Below, piece by piece: positions 25,840-34,281 of a stretch of 64,000 bases of DNA. Made by a program: the position numbers and the translations under genes. Under the pieces are notes generated by a model that was given only the letters and a program-made list of their open reading frames with translations, was not told where the DNA came from and did no database searches. The DNA comes from an uncultured Flavobacteriaceae bacterium (GTDB lineage: Bacteria > Bacteroidota > Bacteroidia > Flavobacteriales > Flavobacteriaceae): contig CALSUF010000002.1 of the NCBI GenBank assembly GCA_943789465.1, positions 62,001-126,000 on the forward strand, in the 5' to 3' direction. Numbering within the stretch: the first letter of the stretch is position 1; every line of letters begins with the position of its first letter.

Positions 25840-27191
25840 AAATTGGATAAAATTTTTTGATAAAAAGTATTTTTCTTTATCCGTTGTATTTTACTGTTTT
25901 CAATTTCCTTTGTTATTGTTTTAACAATGCACCCTTTTTCATTTATTACACAAGATATTCCTTGATTTGAGCATTTAAGAATGTACCTGCCATTTTCAAT
26001 TGCACGAAGTTTTACTATATTTAAGTATTGTTTTCTACCAAAATAAGAGTTATTCATGAATTCTTCGCTTGTAGCTAAAACAATAAAATTTGAATTGAAT
26101 GCTTTTTTTGATGTAAAGATTGAAAAAATAGATTCGTAACAGACTAAAGGAAGAAAACCAAATTCAGTTTTAATTTTTTCAGTATGGTCATATTTATTTT
26201 TAGAATAAAAGGTTGACACATTAAGTGTGTTTTGAAAAAATTGTGGTGTAAATTCACGAATAGGAACAAATTTTTGTTTTATTCTGTAAAGAGACTCTCG
26301 TCTGTTTTTAATAAATACTGAATTAAATAATTTAAAATCTGATTTTAGTTCTGTACCAAATACTAATGTGGTTTTAATTTTCTTATCAAGTAACTTATCT
26401 AAATAAAAAAAATGCTTTTGTTGAAAGTTTGAATAAATATTAACTGGACTTAGAAAAACTTCAGGGCAAACGATTAAATTCTCTGTATCATAATTTTCTA
26501 AATCTGTATAAAGCCTTTTTGTCTTTTGATAATTAGTATTGTTTTTTTCTGAAGGTATGTAGGTTGTGATGTTTTTAATATTCGCATAATTTGGCTGTGG
26601 TATAAAATATAGCCATAAAGATAATAATATAGGGATAAACATTAAAACGGAAAATAAGGAGAAATATTTTTTATTGAAACTATTTGATTTAAATGTAATA
26701 TTTAGTAACCAAGCGAGTAAAATAATCCATATTGTGCCTGAATAAACTCCAGTAAAAGAATACCATTGAATAAAATAGTGCATATTCCCCATTACATGAC
26801 CAAATGTTAACCAAGACCAAGCTAAATCCCATTGTGTATGTAATATTTCATATAAAGTCCAAAGGGTTAGAAAAGTAATAAGAAAATAATGCTTAAAATA
26901 TCTTACTACTAAATAAGTCATAAAAATAGGGATAGCCATTACTATGCTGTTCCCAAAATAAGCTAAAGTACTTTCCCACCAAGTAACATTAATTAACCAA
27001 AATGTAACAGATATATTAAATATTAAGACAAGTATAAATACTCGAACCAAAAAAATATACCATTTTTTTTTCAACGATTGTATTATTATTGAAAGAAAAA
27101 GAGAAATAGTAGGGATAAAAAGAATGCCTAAGTAATTCCAAGAAATAAACGAAAGAATCCCAAAAGAAAGATATTTTAATAGTAACCTCAT
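25836..27191 (-). CDS. Apolipoprotein N-acyltransferase-like protein (accessory)
   Basis: A 451-residue protein: six or so N-terminal membrane helices, including the WSWLTFGHVMG region, a last linker helix near residue 195, then a nitrilase-type domain. The catalytic triad of Lnt is present: Glu in LIVCPEVFLSP (about residue 244), Lys in YRIKQKFVPIREFTP (about 307) and Cys in LPLVCYESIFS (about 351). Lnt N-acylates the Cys of periplasmic lipoproteins. The ATG at 27191 is chosen because the seven-residue extension runs into a terminator. It is short for Lnt and lies in an accessory operon with a lipoprotein gene, so a dedicated acylation role is possible. Confidence 0.8.
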   Translation of the reverse strand: MRLLLKYLSFGILSFISWNYLGILFIPTISLFLSIIIQSLKKKWYIFLVRVFILVLIFNISVTFWLINVTWWESTLAYFGNSIVMAIPIFMTYLVVRYFKHYFLITFLTLWTLYEILHTQWDLAWSWLTFGHVMGNMHYFIQWYSFTGVYSGTIWIILLAWLLNITFKSNSFNKKYFSLFSVLMFIPILLSLWLYFIPQPNYANIKNITTYIPSEKNNTNYQKTKRLYTDLENYDTENLIVCPEVFLSPVNIYSNFQQKHFFYLDKLLDKKIKTTLVFGTELKSDFKLFNSVFIKNRRESLYRIKQKFVPIREFTPQFFQNTLNVSTFYSKNKYDHTEKIKTEFGFLPLVCYESIFSIFTSKKAFNSNFIVLATSEEFMNNSYFGRKQYLNIVKLRAIENGRYILKCSNQGISCVINEKGCIVKTITKEIENSKIQRIKKNTFYQKILSNL

Positions 27192-27196
27192 ATATG

Positions 27197-27231
27197 AAAA
27201 AATGCACCTCATTTATTAAGTGAGGTGCATT
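27197..27231 (-). terminator. Intrinsic terminator or attenuator between lipoprotein and lnt-like genes
   Basis: On the minus strand: AATGCACCTCA, 9-nt loop, TGAGGTGCATT and a T6 run, lying between the lipoprotein stop (27241) and the Lnt-like ATG (27191). The T run ends 6 nt before the ATG, so lnt and the metallopeptidase need read-through. Confidence 0.75.
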
Positions 27232-27240
27232 GAGTATAAA

Positions 27241-28053
27241 TTATTTTTGAATTTTAAAATCTGCTCTATTAACAGTTAAACCAGCTAAAGAATAATCTTC
27301 GCCACTATCGTTTGTAGATATACCATACCCAGCACGTGCAACATAAAAGGTAAGTATTGCATTTTGTGGAAATTCAGCTAAATCTTGAGTAGTAATTGTA
27401 TAACTACCATCATCTTGAGTTGTAATTCCTTTTAAAAGAGGAGTTGATTTTTGATTAACAATACTTTCTTCTAATTGTGAAAGTGGATTATATTCAATGC
27501 TAATTACAACACCATTTTCATTTTGATCATCAAAATTCCAAATTACTTCGCTTCCAACGACTATTTTATCGCCTTGAAGTCCTAAAAACTCTGCTTTAAC
27601 AATACTAGGAATATAAACACTCTCCACAGTATCACTATTTGACGAGATATTACTAGTCCTTTTGGCTTCAAGTTGGTTTTGACTTAATTCTACTTTAAAT
27701 GTGCTACCAAAAATTTCTGACATATTGTCAAGATTTACATTTGAATAACTTTTGTTCGCAACTTGTGAATATTGTCTATTTGTAAAACTAACAGTCTTTT
27801 CAGCAACTTTTAATGCTAAAGGTGTTTTATCTCCTTTAATGCTAGATGTAGCCATAAATGCTTCACTTGCTAATGGTGTAGAAATACTTTGAACAATCAC
27901 ACTACCATTGGTTTCTGTGTTTAGAAATTCAAAGTAATCTTCAATTGACGCTACTTTATTTTCTGTAACGACACTTGTTTCAATTCCTTTATCATCTGAA
28001 CACGAGATTAAAGAAAAGATACTTAAAACTGATATATAAATTATTTTTTTCAT
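27241..28053 (-). CDS. Surface-type lipoprotein
   Basis: A 270-residue lipoprotein. KKIIYISVLSIFSLISC is the signal with Cys at residue 19, and it is followed directly by SDDKG, an acidic +2 region like the lipoprotein export signal that sends flavobacterial lipoproteins to the cell surface. The mature part is Ser/Thr-rich and ends with a probable beta-sandwich (KAEFLGLQGDKIVVGSEVIW, then an FYVARAGYGISTND region). No family was recognised. It is the second gene of the operon and lies 11 nt after the Gly-rich secreted protein gene. Confidence 0.7.
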   Translation of the reverse strand: MKKIIYISVLSIFSLISCSDDKGIETSVVTENKVASIEDYFEFLNTETNGSVIVQSISTPLASEAFMATSSIKGDKTPLALKVAEKTVSFTNRQYSQVANKSYSNVNLDNMSEIFGSTFKVELSQNQLEAKRTSNISSNSDTVESVYIPSIVKAEFLGLQGDKIVVGSEVIWNFDDQNENGVVISIEYNPLSQLEESIVNQKSTPLLKGITTQDDGSYTITTQDLAEFPQNAILTFYVARAGYGISTNDSGEDYSLAGLTVNRADFKIQK

Positions 28054-28064
28054 CTTATTTTATT

Positions 28065-28643
28065 TTAACAATTATCTACTCTATTTAATGACCATGTTGA
28101 TATATTAATTGAAGGTGCAGGATTGTAGTTTCCTTGATGTATCCACATTGCTCTTCTTGATGGATTAGACCCACTATACCAAGCACCACAACCATCATGT
28201 AAATCTATTGTAATAGTGAAACTTGCGTTTTCAGGTATTTCAATATTCATTGTACTATCATAATTATCTCCATCATTACTACTATCCCAAACAAAACTTT
28301 TTGTCCCTCCATCTCCATAACTACTACAACCTGTTGTCGTAATGGTAATATGACAGTAACTAAGATGAGTATCTTGGTATAAACTTGAAGGACTTGTAGC
28401 TTGACCACCATTCAAGATATTCTGAATTGGCATAAATCCAAACTGTCTATTTGGAATTGCATAAGGGTCAATATTTCCTTGAAATAGAACTAAAGGAACT
28501 GTCTTTGTTGGGCATGTACTTCCGCCAGTATTTCCACCTCCTGGATCTTTTCCTTTTCCTCCACCTCCACCATAAGACATAAGGATGAATGAGAACATTG
28601 TTAAGATTAGATAGAATGTAATTCCTTTAAATTGTTTTTTCAT
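28065..28643 (-). CDS. Exported Gly-rich protein with a lipobox-like YGGGGG site
   Basis: A 192-residue protein: the hydrophobic segment FYLILTMFSFILMS is followed by YGGGGGKGKDPGGG, exactly the context of Bacteroidota lipoprotein signals (LMSCGGGG) but with Tyr where the lipidated Cys should be. The mature domain has five Cys and an ENASFTITIDLHDGCGAWYS strand region suggesting a small beta-sandwich. No homologous family was recognised. It is the first gene of the operon, with a leader of about 150 nt that begins at a cassette boundary. Confidence 0.6.
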   Translation of the reverse strand: MKKQFKGITFYLILTMFSFILMSYGGGGGKGKDPGGGNTGGSTCPTKTVPLVLFQGNIDPYAIPNRQFGFMPIQNILNGGQATSPSSLYQDTHLSYCHITITTTGCSSYGDGGTKSFVWDSSNDGDNYDSTMNIEIPENASFTITIDLHDGCGAWYSGSNPSRRAMWIHQGNYNPAPSINISTWSLNRVDNC

Positions 28644-28790
28644 TTTGTATTATTTTTACTGTTTAAAAAATAGCTCTTTTTTTACAAAAAGAAATAAGGT
28701 GAACTTAAACTCTTAAATCAATCGCATAAAATTTAAGATGGTCAGTCTCAAAATAGATGTTTCTTTTGACCGTTGTGGTTTTTTAGGGTT

Positions 28791-28832
28791 GCTTACAACT
28801 AGGATATATAATCCACTAGTGGTTTATATATC
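28791..28832 (-). repeat. Outer boundary of the four-gene cassette with a 30-nt palindrome
   Basis: GCTTACAAC at 28791-28799 is the exact inverse complement of GTTGTAAGC at 24942-24950, across the four genes. Directly beside it, 28803-28832 is a palindrome: GATATATAA, T, CCACTAGTGG, T, TTATATATC, with only one central-arm T:T mismatch. Such a strand can fold into a long hairpin. Confidence 0.6.
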
Positions 28833-28920
28833 GCTTATATCTTGTTTAAAGTGGTTCAATACATCCAAATACAGCGTGTATTGAACTACTCTAGTTACCC
28901 AAATGTTCTAAAATTCTAGT

Positions 28921-28976
28921 AAAATAATAGCTTCTACTTCGGCTAAGCTGCTTACAAAGATTTTAAACTTGGGGTC
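28921..28976. repeat. Direct repeat copy A at the edge of accessory region I
   Basis: About 56 nt that match 53570-53624 in the same orientation with few mismatches and two 1-nt gaps. Shared core: ACTTCGG, then AAGCTGCTTA, AAGATTT and TTGGGGTC. Copy B occupies the equivalent outer edge of accessory region II. Confidence 0.65.
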
Positions 28977-29156
28977 TTCATCTCATCATTCAAACCTATA
29001 ACATATTTTTTAAGTTTCCAAAAAAAAACACATCTCAAATTAACTGTAACCGCTTGACAATGTATTACTTGCGTTTTGAAATAAATAAACAACAAATGAA
29101 AATTAATCAATGTAATAAAAGGAGTTATGCTCATCTAAAGAGTGTTTTTGATGGCA

Positions 29157-29188
29157 TAAAAAAAGCTGATCCCATCGAATCAGCTTTT
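29157..29188 (-). terminator. Intrinsic terminator of the M3 peptidase gene
   Basis: On the minus strand AAAAGCTGATTCGATGGGAT folds with ATCAGCTTTTTTT; the T run follows. It lies 23 nt after the peptidase stop. Confidence 0.8.
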
Positions 29189-29210
29189 ATCGTATACTAT
29201 ATGTAATTCT

Positions 29211-31349
29211 TTAGTTTACAGGAAAACCACGGTCGCGCATGAGCGCTTCAATTTTAGCATCACGGCCTCTAAACAGTCTGTACGCTTCTGCCGGATCCAT
29301 AGAGTTTCTTGGTTCAAATAAATATTTTACCAAACGTTGAGCGAGGTCTTTGTCATAAAACCCGCCTGGTGCTTCTTGAAATGCTTCTGCAGCATCGGCT
29401 GTGAGTACATCCGCCCACATATAACCATAGTAGGCTGTTGCATAGCCTTCCCCAGAAAATACATGTCCAAAGTGTGGTGTGCGGTGGCGCATTGGAAGTT
29501 CTGTTGGCATTTTGAGGTCTGCTAAGGTTTGTCTTTCAAACGCATCAATATCAATATTTTCAGGATCAGCAAGGTGGAGTTTCATGTCCATTAATGCAGA
29601 GGCTAAATATTCGGTCGTTCCAAACCCTTGATTAAAGGTCGCTGCTTTTTTAATTTTCGCTACCAATTCTTGTGGAATCACAACACCTGTCTTATAATGT
29701 ACTAAAAATTGATTGATCACTTCGTCTGTGGATAACCAACGTTCTAACAATTGAGATTGAAACTCAGTATAATCTCTAACACCGCCGTTCAGGGTTGGGT
29801 ATTTCACATTGGATGAAAAGAAGTGCAAAGCATGACCAAACTCATGGAAAAAAGTGTTTGCATCGTCCCAAGAGACCAGTAGGGCTTCGCCAGCGGCAGG
29901 CTCAATAAAGTTAGAGTTGTTGGAAGCCAAGACTGTTTTTTTACCGTCAAAAGTGGTGTGACTTCTATAGGTGGTTGCCCACGCTCCAGAACGTTTTCCT
30001 TGACGTGCATACGGATCCAAATACCAAAGTCCAATATGCATCCCTGTATCTTTATCCGTCACTTCCCAAACATTTACATCTTCTTGAAAGACAGGAACAC
30101 TGCCTTCTGGGACGGGCGTAAACTCATAATTAAATAAACGACCAGCAACGTAAAACATGGCATCTCTCAGTTTGTCAAGTTGAAGGTATTGCTTCACTTC
30201 ATCACTGTTTAAATCGTATTTAGCGACGCGTACTTTTTCAGCATAAAAACGGTAATCCCAAGGCTCAATTGTGATGCTGTCTCCATTTGCATTGGCAACG
30301 GCTTGCATGTCCTCCACTTCTTCATGAACACGAGCAATGGATGCAGGCCAAACAGCTTCCATCAAAGCCAACGCATTTTCGGGCGTTTTTGCCATGCGAT
30401 CTTGTAAACGCCATTCGGCATAATTTTTATGTCCTAACAGCTCCACACGTTCGCGACGTAATTTTAAAATTTGAGCTATGATACTGTTGTTGTCGTACTC
30501 ATCTCCGTTATCTCCTCTAGAATAATAATTGGTCCAAACTTGTTTTCTTAAAGATCTGTTAGTCGAATAGGTGAGAAATGGATCCATTGAAGAACGAGTA
30601 TTTGTAATGGCATAACTGCCTTCGTTTCCTTTTTCGGTGGCAATAGCTGCAGCAGATTTAATAAACCCTTCAGAAAGTCCGTCCAATTGATCGGCATTCA
30701 AAAAAGTTACATAGTTCTCTTCGTCGTGAAGTACATTGTCTGAAAACGTGTTGTAGAGGGTTGATAACTCTTTGTCAATCGCTGCGTACCGTGCTTTTTT
30801 ATCAGTGCTTAATTCTGCACCCCGCATGGCAAAACTGTTGTATGTAAGTTCTACAACACGTTGTTGGTCGGCGTCTAAAGGGGTTGTCATTGAGGCGTCA
30901 TAAACCGCTTTTATGCGATTGAAAAGTGCTTTGTTTTGATTGATTTTAGAAGAAAACTCGGATAATTTTGGTGCGAGGACTCCTTGTACTTCTCGAAATT
31001 CAGGCGAAGACATATTGCTACTCATAATTCCATAATAAGAAAATACACGATCCAATTCTGCTCCAGAGCGTTCCATTGCTGCGATGGTGTTTTCAAAAGT
31101 GGCTGGTTCTGTTGAATTTGCAATAGCTTCGATCTCCGCAAGGTTGAGTTCCATGCCCGTTTCAACGGCTGACTGAATATCGCTAACACTCATTTTGTCA
31201 AATGCTGGAACGCCACCATAGGGACCTTGCCATTCTTGTAGTAAGATATTATCAGATTGTGTTTTCATGTCTTTTTTACAGCTTACAATCAGAGTTAGAC
31301 AACTCAAACAAAAAAATTTGAGGTAAGATTTTGATACAGTAATATTCAT
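29211..31349 (-). CDS. dcp: M3 family oligopeptidase, Dcp-type lipoprotein
   Basis: A 712-residue zinc peptidase. FFHEFGHALHFFSSNV holds the HExxH motif (about residue 497) and the third ligand Glu lies in the following GGVRDYTEFQSQLLERW. The C-terminal ATAYYGYMWADVLTADAAEAF is the M3 substrate-binding Tyr region. The N-terminus LKFFCLSCLTLIVSCKKD is a lipobox, so it is a periplasm-facing lipoprotein, unlike cytosolic Dcp of E. coli. It removes dipeptides from the C-terminus of short peptides (family knowledge). A single gene with its own terminator. Confidence 0.9.
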   Translation of the reverse strand: MNITVSKSYLKFFCLSCLTLIVSCKKDMKTQSDNILLQEWQGPYGGVPAFDKMSVSDIQSAVETGMELNLAEIEAIANSTEPATFENTIAAMERSGAELDRVFSYYGIMSSNMSSPEFREVQGVLAPKLSEFSSKINQNKALFNRIKAVYDASMTTPLDADQQRVVELTYNSFAMRGAELSTDKKARYAAIDKELSTLYNTFSDNVLHDEENYVTFLNADQLDGLSEGFIKSAAAIATEKGNEGSYAITNTRSSMDPFLTYSTNRSLRKQVWTNYYSRGDNGDEYDNNSIIAQILKLRRERVELLGHKNYAEWRLQDRMAKTPENALALMEAVWPASIARVHEEVEDMQAVANANGDSITIEPWDYRFYAEKVRVAKYDLNSDEVKQYLQLDKLRDAMFYVAGRLFNYEFTPVPEGSVPVFQEDVNVWEVTDKDTGMHIGLWYLDPYARQGKRSGAWATTYRSHTTFDGKKTVLASNNSNFIEPAAGEALLVSWDDANTFFHEFGHALHFFSSNVKYPTLNGGVRDYTEFQSQLLERWLSTDEVINQFLVHYKTGVVIPQELVAKIKKAATFNQGFGTTEYLASALMDMKLHLADPENIDIDAFERQTLADLKMPTELPMRHRTPHFGHVFSGEGYATAYYGYMWADVLTADAAEAFQEAPGGFYDKDLAQRLVKYLFEPRNSMDPAEAYRLFRGRDAKIEALMRDRGFPVN

Positions 31350-31424
31350 GGTTTATGATTTTAAAGGTTTAAAATAAGAGTTACAATGTACTTAAAATAT
31401 GTTATTACTGTTGTGGATTTCAAG

Positions 31425-32114
31425 TTATTTTAAGATTTCAATTTTTCGGATATACACATTTTGAAGTGGCCAATCGGAGGTATCGGTGGGGACGGCTGCA
31501 ATTTTATCCACCACTTCCATACCGCGAATTACTTTTCCGAAAATGGTATAATCGCCATCTAAATGATGTGCGCCACCTTGTTGTTGCACAATGAAAAACT
31601 CAAAAGGGGAGGCCTTCTTATAAGGATTTTCTATGTTTTTGCTCGGCATACTGAGCATGCCACGGTCGTGTTTAAATCCTTTGTCGTAATCATTTGGAAG
31701 TAAATATTTGCCGATGTTTCGTCGTTTTATGGAGGTTTGTCGGTCATCACTATTTCCGCCTTGAATGACAAAATTCTGAATCACTCTGTAAAATTGAGTA
31801 CCGTCGAAATACTGTTTTTTTGTAAGATAAATAAAATTGGATCGATGAAATTTAGTCGCTTCAAACAGATGAATGTCAATGGTTCCAAAATCAGTGGTGA
31901 TTCTTACCTTATCTTCTTTATTCTTTTGGTCATAGTCTAAGAAAAATTCCATAACATTGGTATCATTCAGAAGGAAATTGGGTTCTTTTTTATCTAGGAT
32001 TGATTTTTCTATGACAGAAGCAGAATCATTTTTTTTGGGGTTGATTGTATTAGTTTTCTTACCTTCACAACAGATCAAAACAAAACTTAAAAATAAAAGT
32101 ATAAAAATTCGCAT
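31425..32114 (-). CDS. Cyclophilin-type peptidyl-prolyl isomerase lipoprotein
   Basis: A 229-residue protein with a lipobox (ILLFLSFVLICCEGKK). The cyclophilin core starts at about residue 70: VRITTDFGTIDIHLFEATKF, then FYRVIQNFVIQGGNSDDR with the catalytic Arg and Phe, and a C-terminal YTIFGKVIRGMEVVDKIA. It is predicted to assist folding in the periplasm. It is divergent from the Nudix gene, with 31 nt between starts, so both promoters must overlap the neighbouring coding ends. Confidence 0.9.
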   Translation of the reverse strand: MRIFILLFLSFVLICCEGKKTNTINPKKNDSASVIEKSILDKKEPNFLLNDTNVMEFFLDYDQKNKEDKVRITTDFGTIDIHLFEATKFHRSNFIYLTKKQYFDGTQFYRVIQNFVIQGGNSDDRQTSIKRRNIGKYLLPNDYDKGFKHDRGMLSMPSKNIENPYKKASPFEFFIVQQQGGAHHLDGDYTIFGKVIRGMEVVDKIAAVPTDTSDWPLQNVYIRKIEILK

Positions 32115-32145
32115 AGGTTGTACCTGATTTATTGAAATGTAATAT

Positions 32146-32793
32146 ATGAGATTTAAGGCATTTGAAAAAACGATTCTAGAAATAAATAAATTGAGTTTAC
32201 CAGGAATTGAGACGCAGTTAAAAATGGCACCTCCTTTTCGTGAACAATTATTAGAGCGTTATAAAGAAGAACGAAAATCCGCAAAACCTGCGGCTGTTTT
32301 GGCATTGTTTTATCCAAGTCCCAAAGGCGAGACGCTGATGGTTTTAATATTGCGAAAATCGTATAAAGGAGTACATTCTGCTCAGGTGGGGTTCCCTGGG
32401 GGTAAACCGGAATCTGAAGATGTTTCAAAAGAAGCAACTGCTTTGCGAGAGACTTGGGAAGAGATTGGGGTGTCTTCTGATAAAATTAAGGTTATTAGAG
32501 AATTATCTTCTATTTATATACCGCCCAGTAATTTTTTGGTGTCCCTTTTTTTGGGAATTGCAACGATGCCACTAACATTTACCCTTCAAGAATCTGAAGT
32601 TGATGCCATCCTTGAAGTTTCTTTAACAGAGTTTCTAGATGATAAATCAGAAGTTTATTCTGAAGTATTGGTATCTGAGGGGGTAACATTCGAAGTTCCT
32701 GCTTTTAAACTAAAGGACCATATTGTTTGGGGCGCAACTGCTATGATGTTAATAGAAATTAAATCAATGTTAAATCAAATTTTAAAAAAATAG
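32146..32793 (+). CDS. Nudix hydrolase, CoA pyrophosphatase-like
   Basis: A 215-residue Nudix protein. VGFPGGKPESEDVSKEAT followed by ALRETWEEIGVSS is the Nudix box (G-x5-E-x7-RE-x-WEE-x-G). The preceding HSAQVGFPGG corresponds to the CoA-type Nudix signature. It hydrolyses CoA or acyl-CoA to 3',5'-ADP and phosphopantetheine (family knowledge), which would fit with the lipid acyltransferase gene 33 nt downstream. Confidence 0.85.
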   Translation: MRFKAFEKTILEINKLSLPGIETQLKMAPPFREQLLERYKEERKSAKPAAVLALFYPSPKGETLMVLILRKSYKGVHSAQVGFPGGKPESEDVSKEATALRETWEEIGVSSDKIKVIRELSSIYIPPSNFLVSLFLGIATMPLTFTLQESEVDAILEVSLTEFLDDKSEVYSEVLVSEGVTFEVPAFKLKDHIVWGATAMMLIEIKSMLNQILKK

Positions 32794-32826
32794 CTTAGGT
32801 TTGCAGAATAAATTTTCAAAATTTTA

Positions 32827-33624
32827 ATGGGTCTTTTTAAGAAAAATATTTTCGGTCAATTTTTATTTTTAAAAAAATGGATCATTCGAATTGCAGGTGT
32901 ATTAAGTCACCGACGTTACAGAGGTTTTAATGAACTTCAAATTGAAGGCTCTGAAATTCTTCGAAATTTACCCCCGCAAAACGTGTTGTTTATATCTAAC
33001 CATCAAACGTATTTTGCTGATGTGATGGCAATGTTTCATGTGTTTAATGCGGCTTTGAGTGGACGTGATGACAACATCAAAAATGTTGGCTATTTATGGA
33101 ATCCAAAATTGAATATGTATTTTGTAGCAGCTAAAGAAACTATGAAGTCTGGATTGCTTCCAAAAATATTTGCTTATGCCGGTTCTATTAGTATTGAAAG
33201 AACATGGCGTGCTTCTGGAGAAAATGTAAATCGACAGGTTAAAATGAGCGATATATCAAACATCAATAAGGCTCTTAATGATGGTTGGGTGATTACATTT
33301 CCTCAGGGAACAACAACGCCTTTTAAACCTATTCGAAAAGGAACGGCGCATATAATTAAGCATTACCAGCCCATAGTTGTTCCAATTGTAATTGATGGTT
33401 TCCGACGGTCTTTTGATAAAAAAGGCATTCGTGTGAAGAAGAAAAATATTCTTCAATCAATGGAAATTAAAGCGCCTTTGGAGATTGATTACGAAAATGA
33501 ATCGATTGATCAAATTGTAGAAAAAATTGAGTATGCGATTGAACAACATCCTTCTTTTATGAAAGTGATTCCACAAGATGAATTGTTAGAAAAAGAAGCC
33601 CTGAACACTAAAAGAAAATGGTAA
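32827..33624 (+). CDS. 1-acyl-glycerol-3-phosphate acyltransferase (PlsC-like)
   Basis: A 265-residue inner-membrane acyltransferase. SNHQTYFADVMAMFH is the catalytic NHx4D motif (about residues 59-65). FPQGTTTPFKPIRKGTAHII (about 159-178) corresponds to block III, with FPQGTT in place of the common FPEGTR. It acylates lysophosphatidate or a related lysolipid. The FPQGTT variant is shared by a Bacteroidota subgroup, so the substrate may differ from PlsC proper. Confidence 0.85.
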   Translation: MGLFKKNIFGQFLFLKKWIIRIAGVLSHRRYRGFNELQIEGSEILRNLPPQNVLFISNHQTYFADVMAMFHVFNAALSGRDDNIKNVGYLWNPKLNMYFVAAKETMKSGLLPKIFAYAGSISIERTWRASGENVNRQVKMSDISNINKALNDGWVITFPQGTTTPFKPIRKGTAHIIKHYQPIVVPIVIDGFRRSFDKKGIRVKKKNILQSMEIKAPLEIDYENESIDQIVEKIEYAIEQHPSFMKVIPQDELLEKEALNTKRKW

Positions 33625-33625
33625 A

Positions 33626-34279
33626 CTAGGATTCAGTTTCCAGTCCTTTTAAATCTTTATAATTTGATTTTAAACGTTTTAATAAAAGTCCATAAATTAA
33701 GTAGTAGAATCCTAACAAAATGGCTGTAATAATGGCCATTGCAATAATACTTACCCCAACAACAATCAGATAAAATACAGTAACGTTTCCTTCTCCTTCG
33801 GATTGAATTCTCGTAAGCATATTTTGAACATCTGGGTTGTTTGTCATCTCTATATACACTCCAACAATAATAGAGATACACATAAAAACAAGATTAAAAA
33901 CCACATAGTGTTTGACGGTTTTACGTGTTTTTAAAATACGTTCCATTAACGTTTTTGTGTTTTCTGTCGCTGAAATATTTTTGTAGTTTTTATAAAAAAT
34001 ATAGAAAAAATAAATTAAGACAGCATACCCTAAAATCATAAGAGGGTATAGGATGTAATCTACATCATAACTCTCCATTTTTTCTAAGTCTTTACTATCC
34101 TTAAAGGTGAAGGATATGAGGGTCCAAAATGCAAATTCCAGAAGACTGATTATAAAAATCCATTTCACAATCGATGAAGATCGCTTGTAAATTAATTTAT
34201 AAATATCCTCTTTATTTAATTCTGGATAGTTTTTAGAAGACGTCTCCCAATCTTTTTTTAATAATTCTAATTCATCCAT
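33626..34279 (-). CDS. Membrane protein encoded with an ECF sigma factor
   Basis: A 217-residue protein with a cytosolic N-terminus (MDELELLKKDWETSSKNYPE) and four membrane helices at about 36-56, 76-96, 120-140 and 170-195. The gene follows the ECF sigma gene by 2 nt and its N-terminal LLKKDWE helix recalls flavobacterial proteins in the same arrangement. It is a plausible membrane anti-sigma factor, although no classical zinc anti-sigma or FecR motif is present, so this is inferred from gene order. Confidence 0.65.
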   Translation of the reverse strand: MDELELLKKDWETSSKNYPELNKEDIYKLIYKRSSSIVKWIFIISLLEFAFWTLISFTFKDSKDLEKMESYDVDYILYPLMILGYAVLIYFFYIFYKNYKNISATENTKTLMERILKTRKTVKHYVVFNLVFMCISIIVGVYIEMTNNPDVQNMLTRIQSEGEGNVTVFYLIVVGVSIIAMAIITAILLGFYYLIYGLLLKRLKSNYKDLKGLETES

Positions 34280-34281
34280 AC

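Larger units (their letters stand above)
28644..29210. other. 567-nt intergenic boundary of accessory region I
   Basis: No convincing gene. It contains the cassette boundary GCTTACAAC (28791-28799), a 30-nt palindrome (28803-28832), a repeat copy (28921-28976) and the terminator of the M3 peptidase gene (29157-29188). The promoter of the four-gene operon should lie in its left part, but no clear TAnnTTTG box was found. Confidence 0.6.

Noticed and set aside
28803-28832. Transcription terminator at the 30-nt palindrome
   Set aside because: No T run follows on either strand and no gene ends nearby.
28952-29134. 60-codon minus-strand frame in the gap before the M3 peptidase gene
   Set aside because: It covers the repeat copy A edge, has no domain and ends in simple AT-rich sequence. 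Not supported as a gene.
23912-29210. Prophage or transposon for accessory region I
   Set aside because: No transposase, integrase, phage structural gene or target-site duplication was found. The boundary pattern fits cassettes better.
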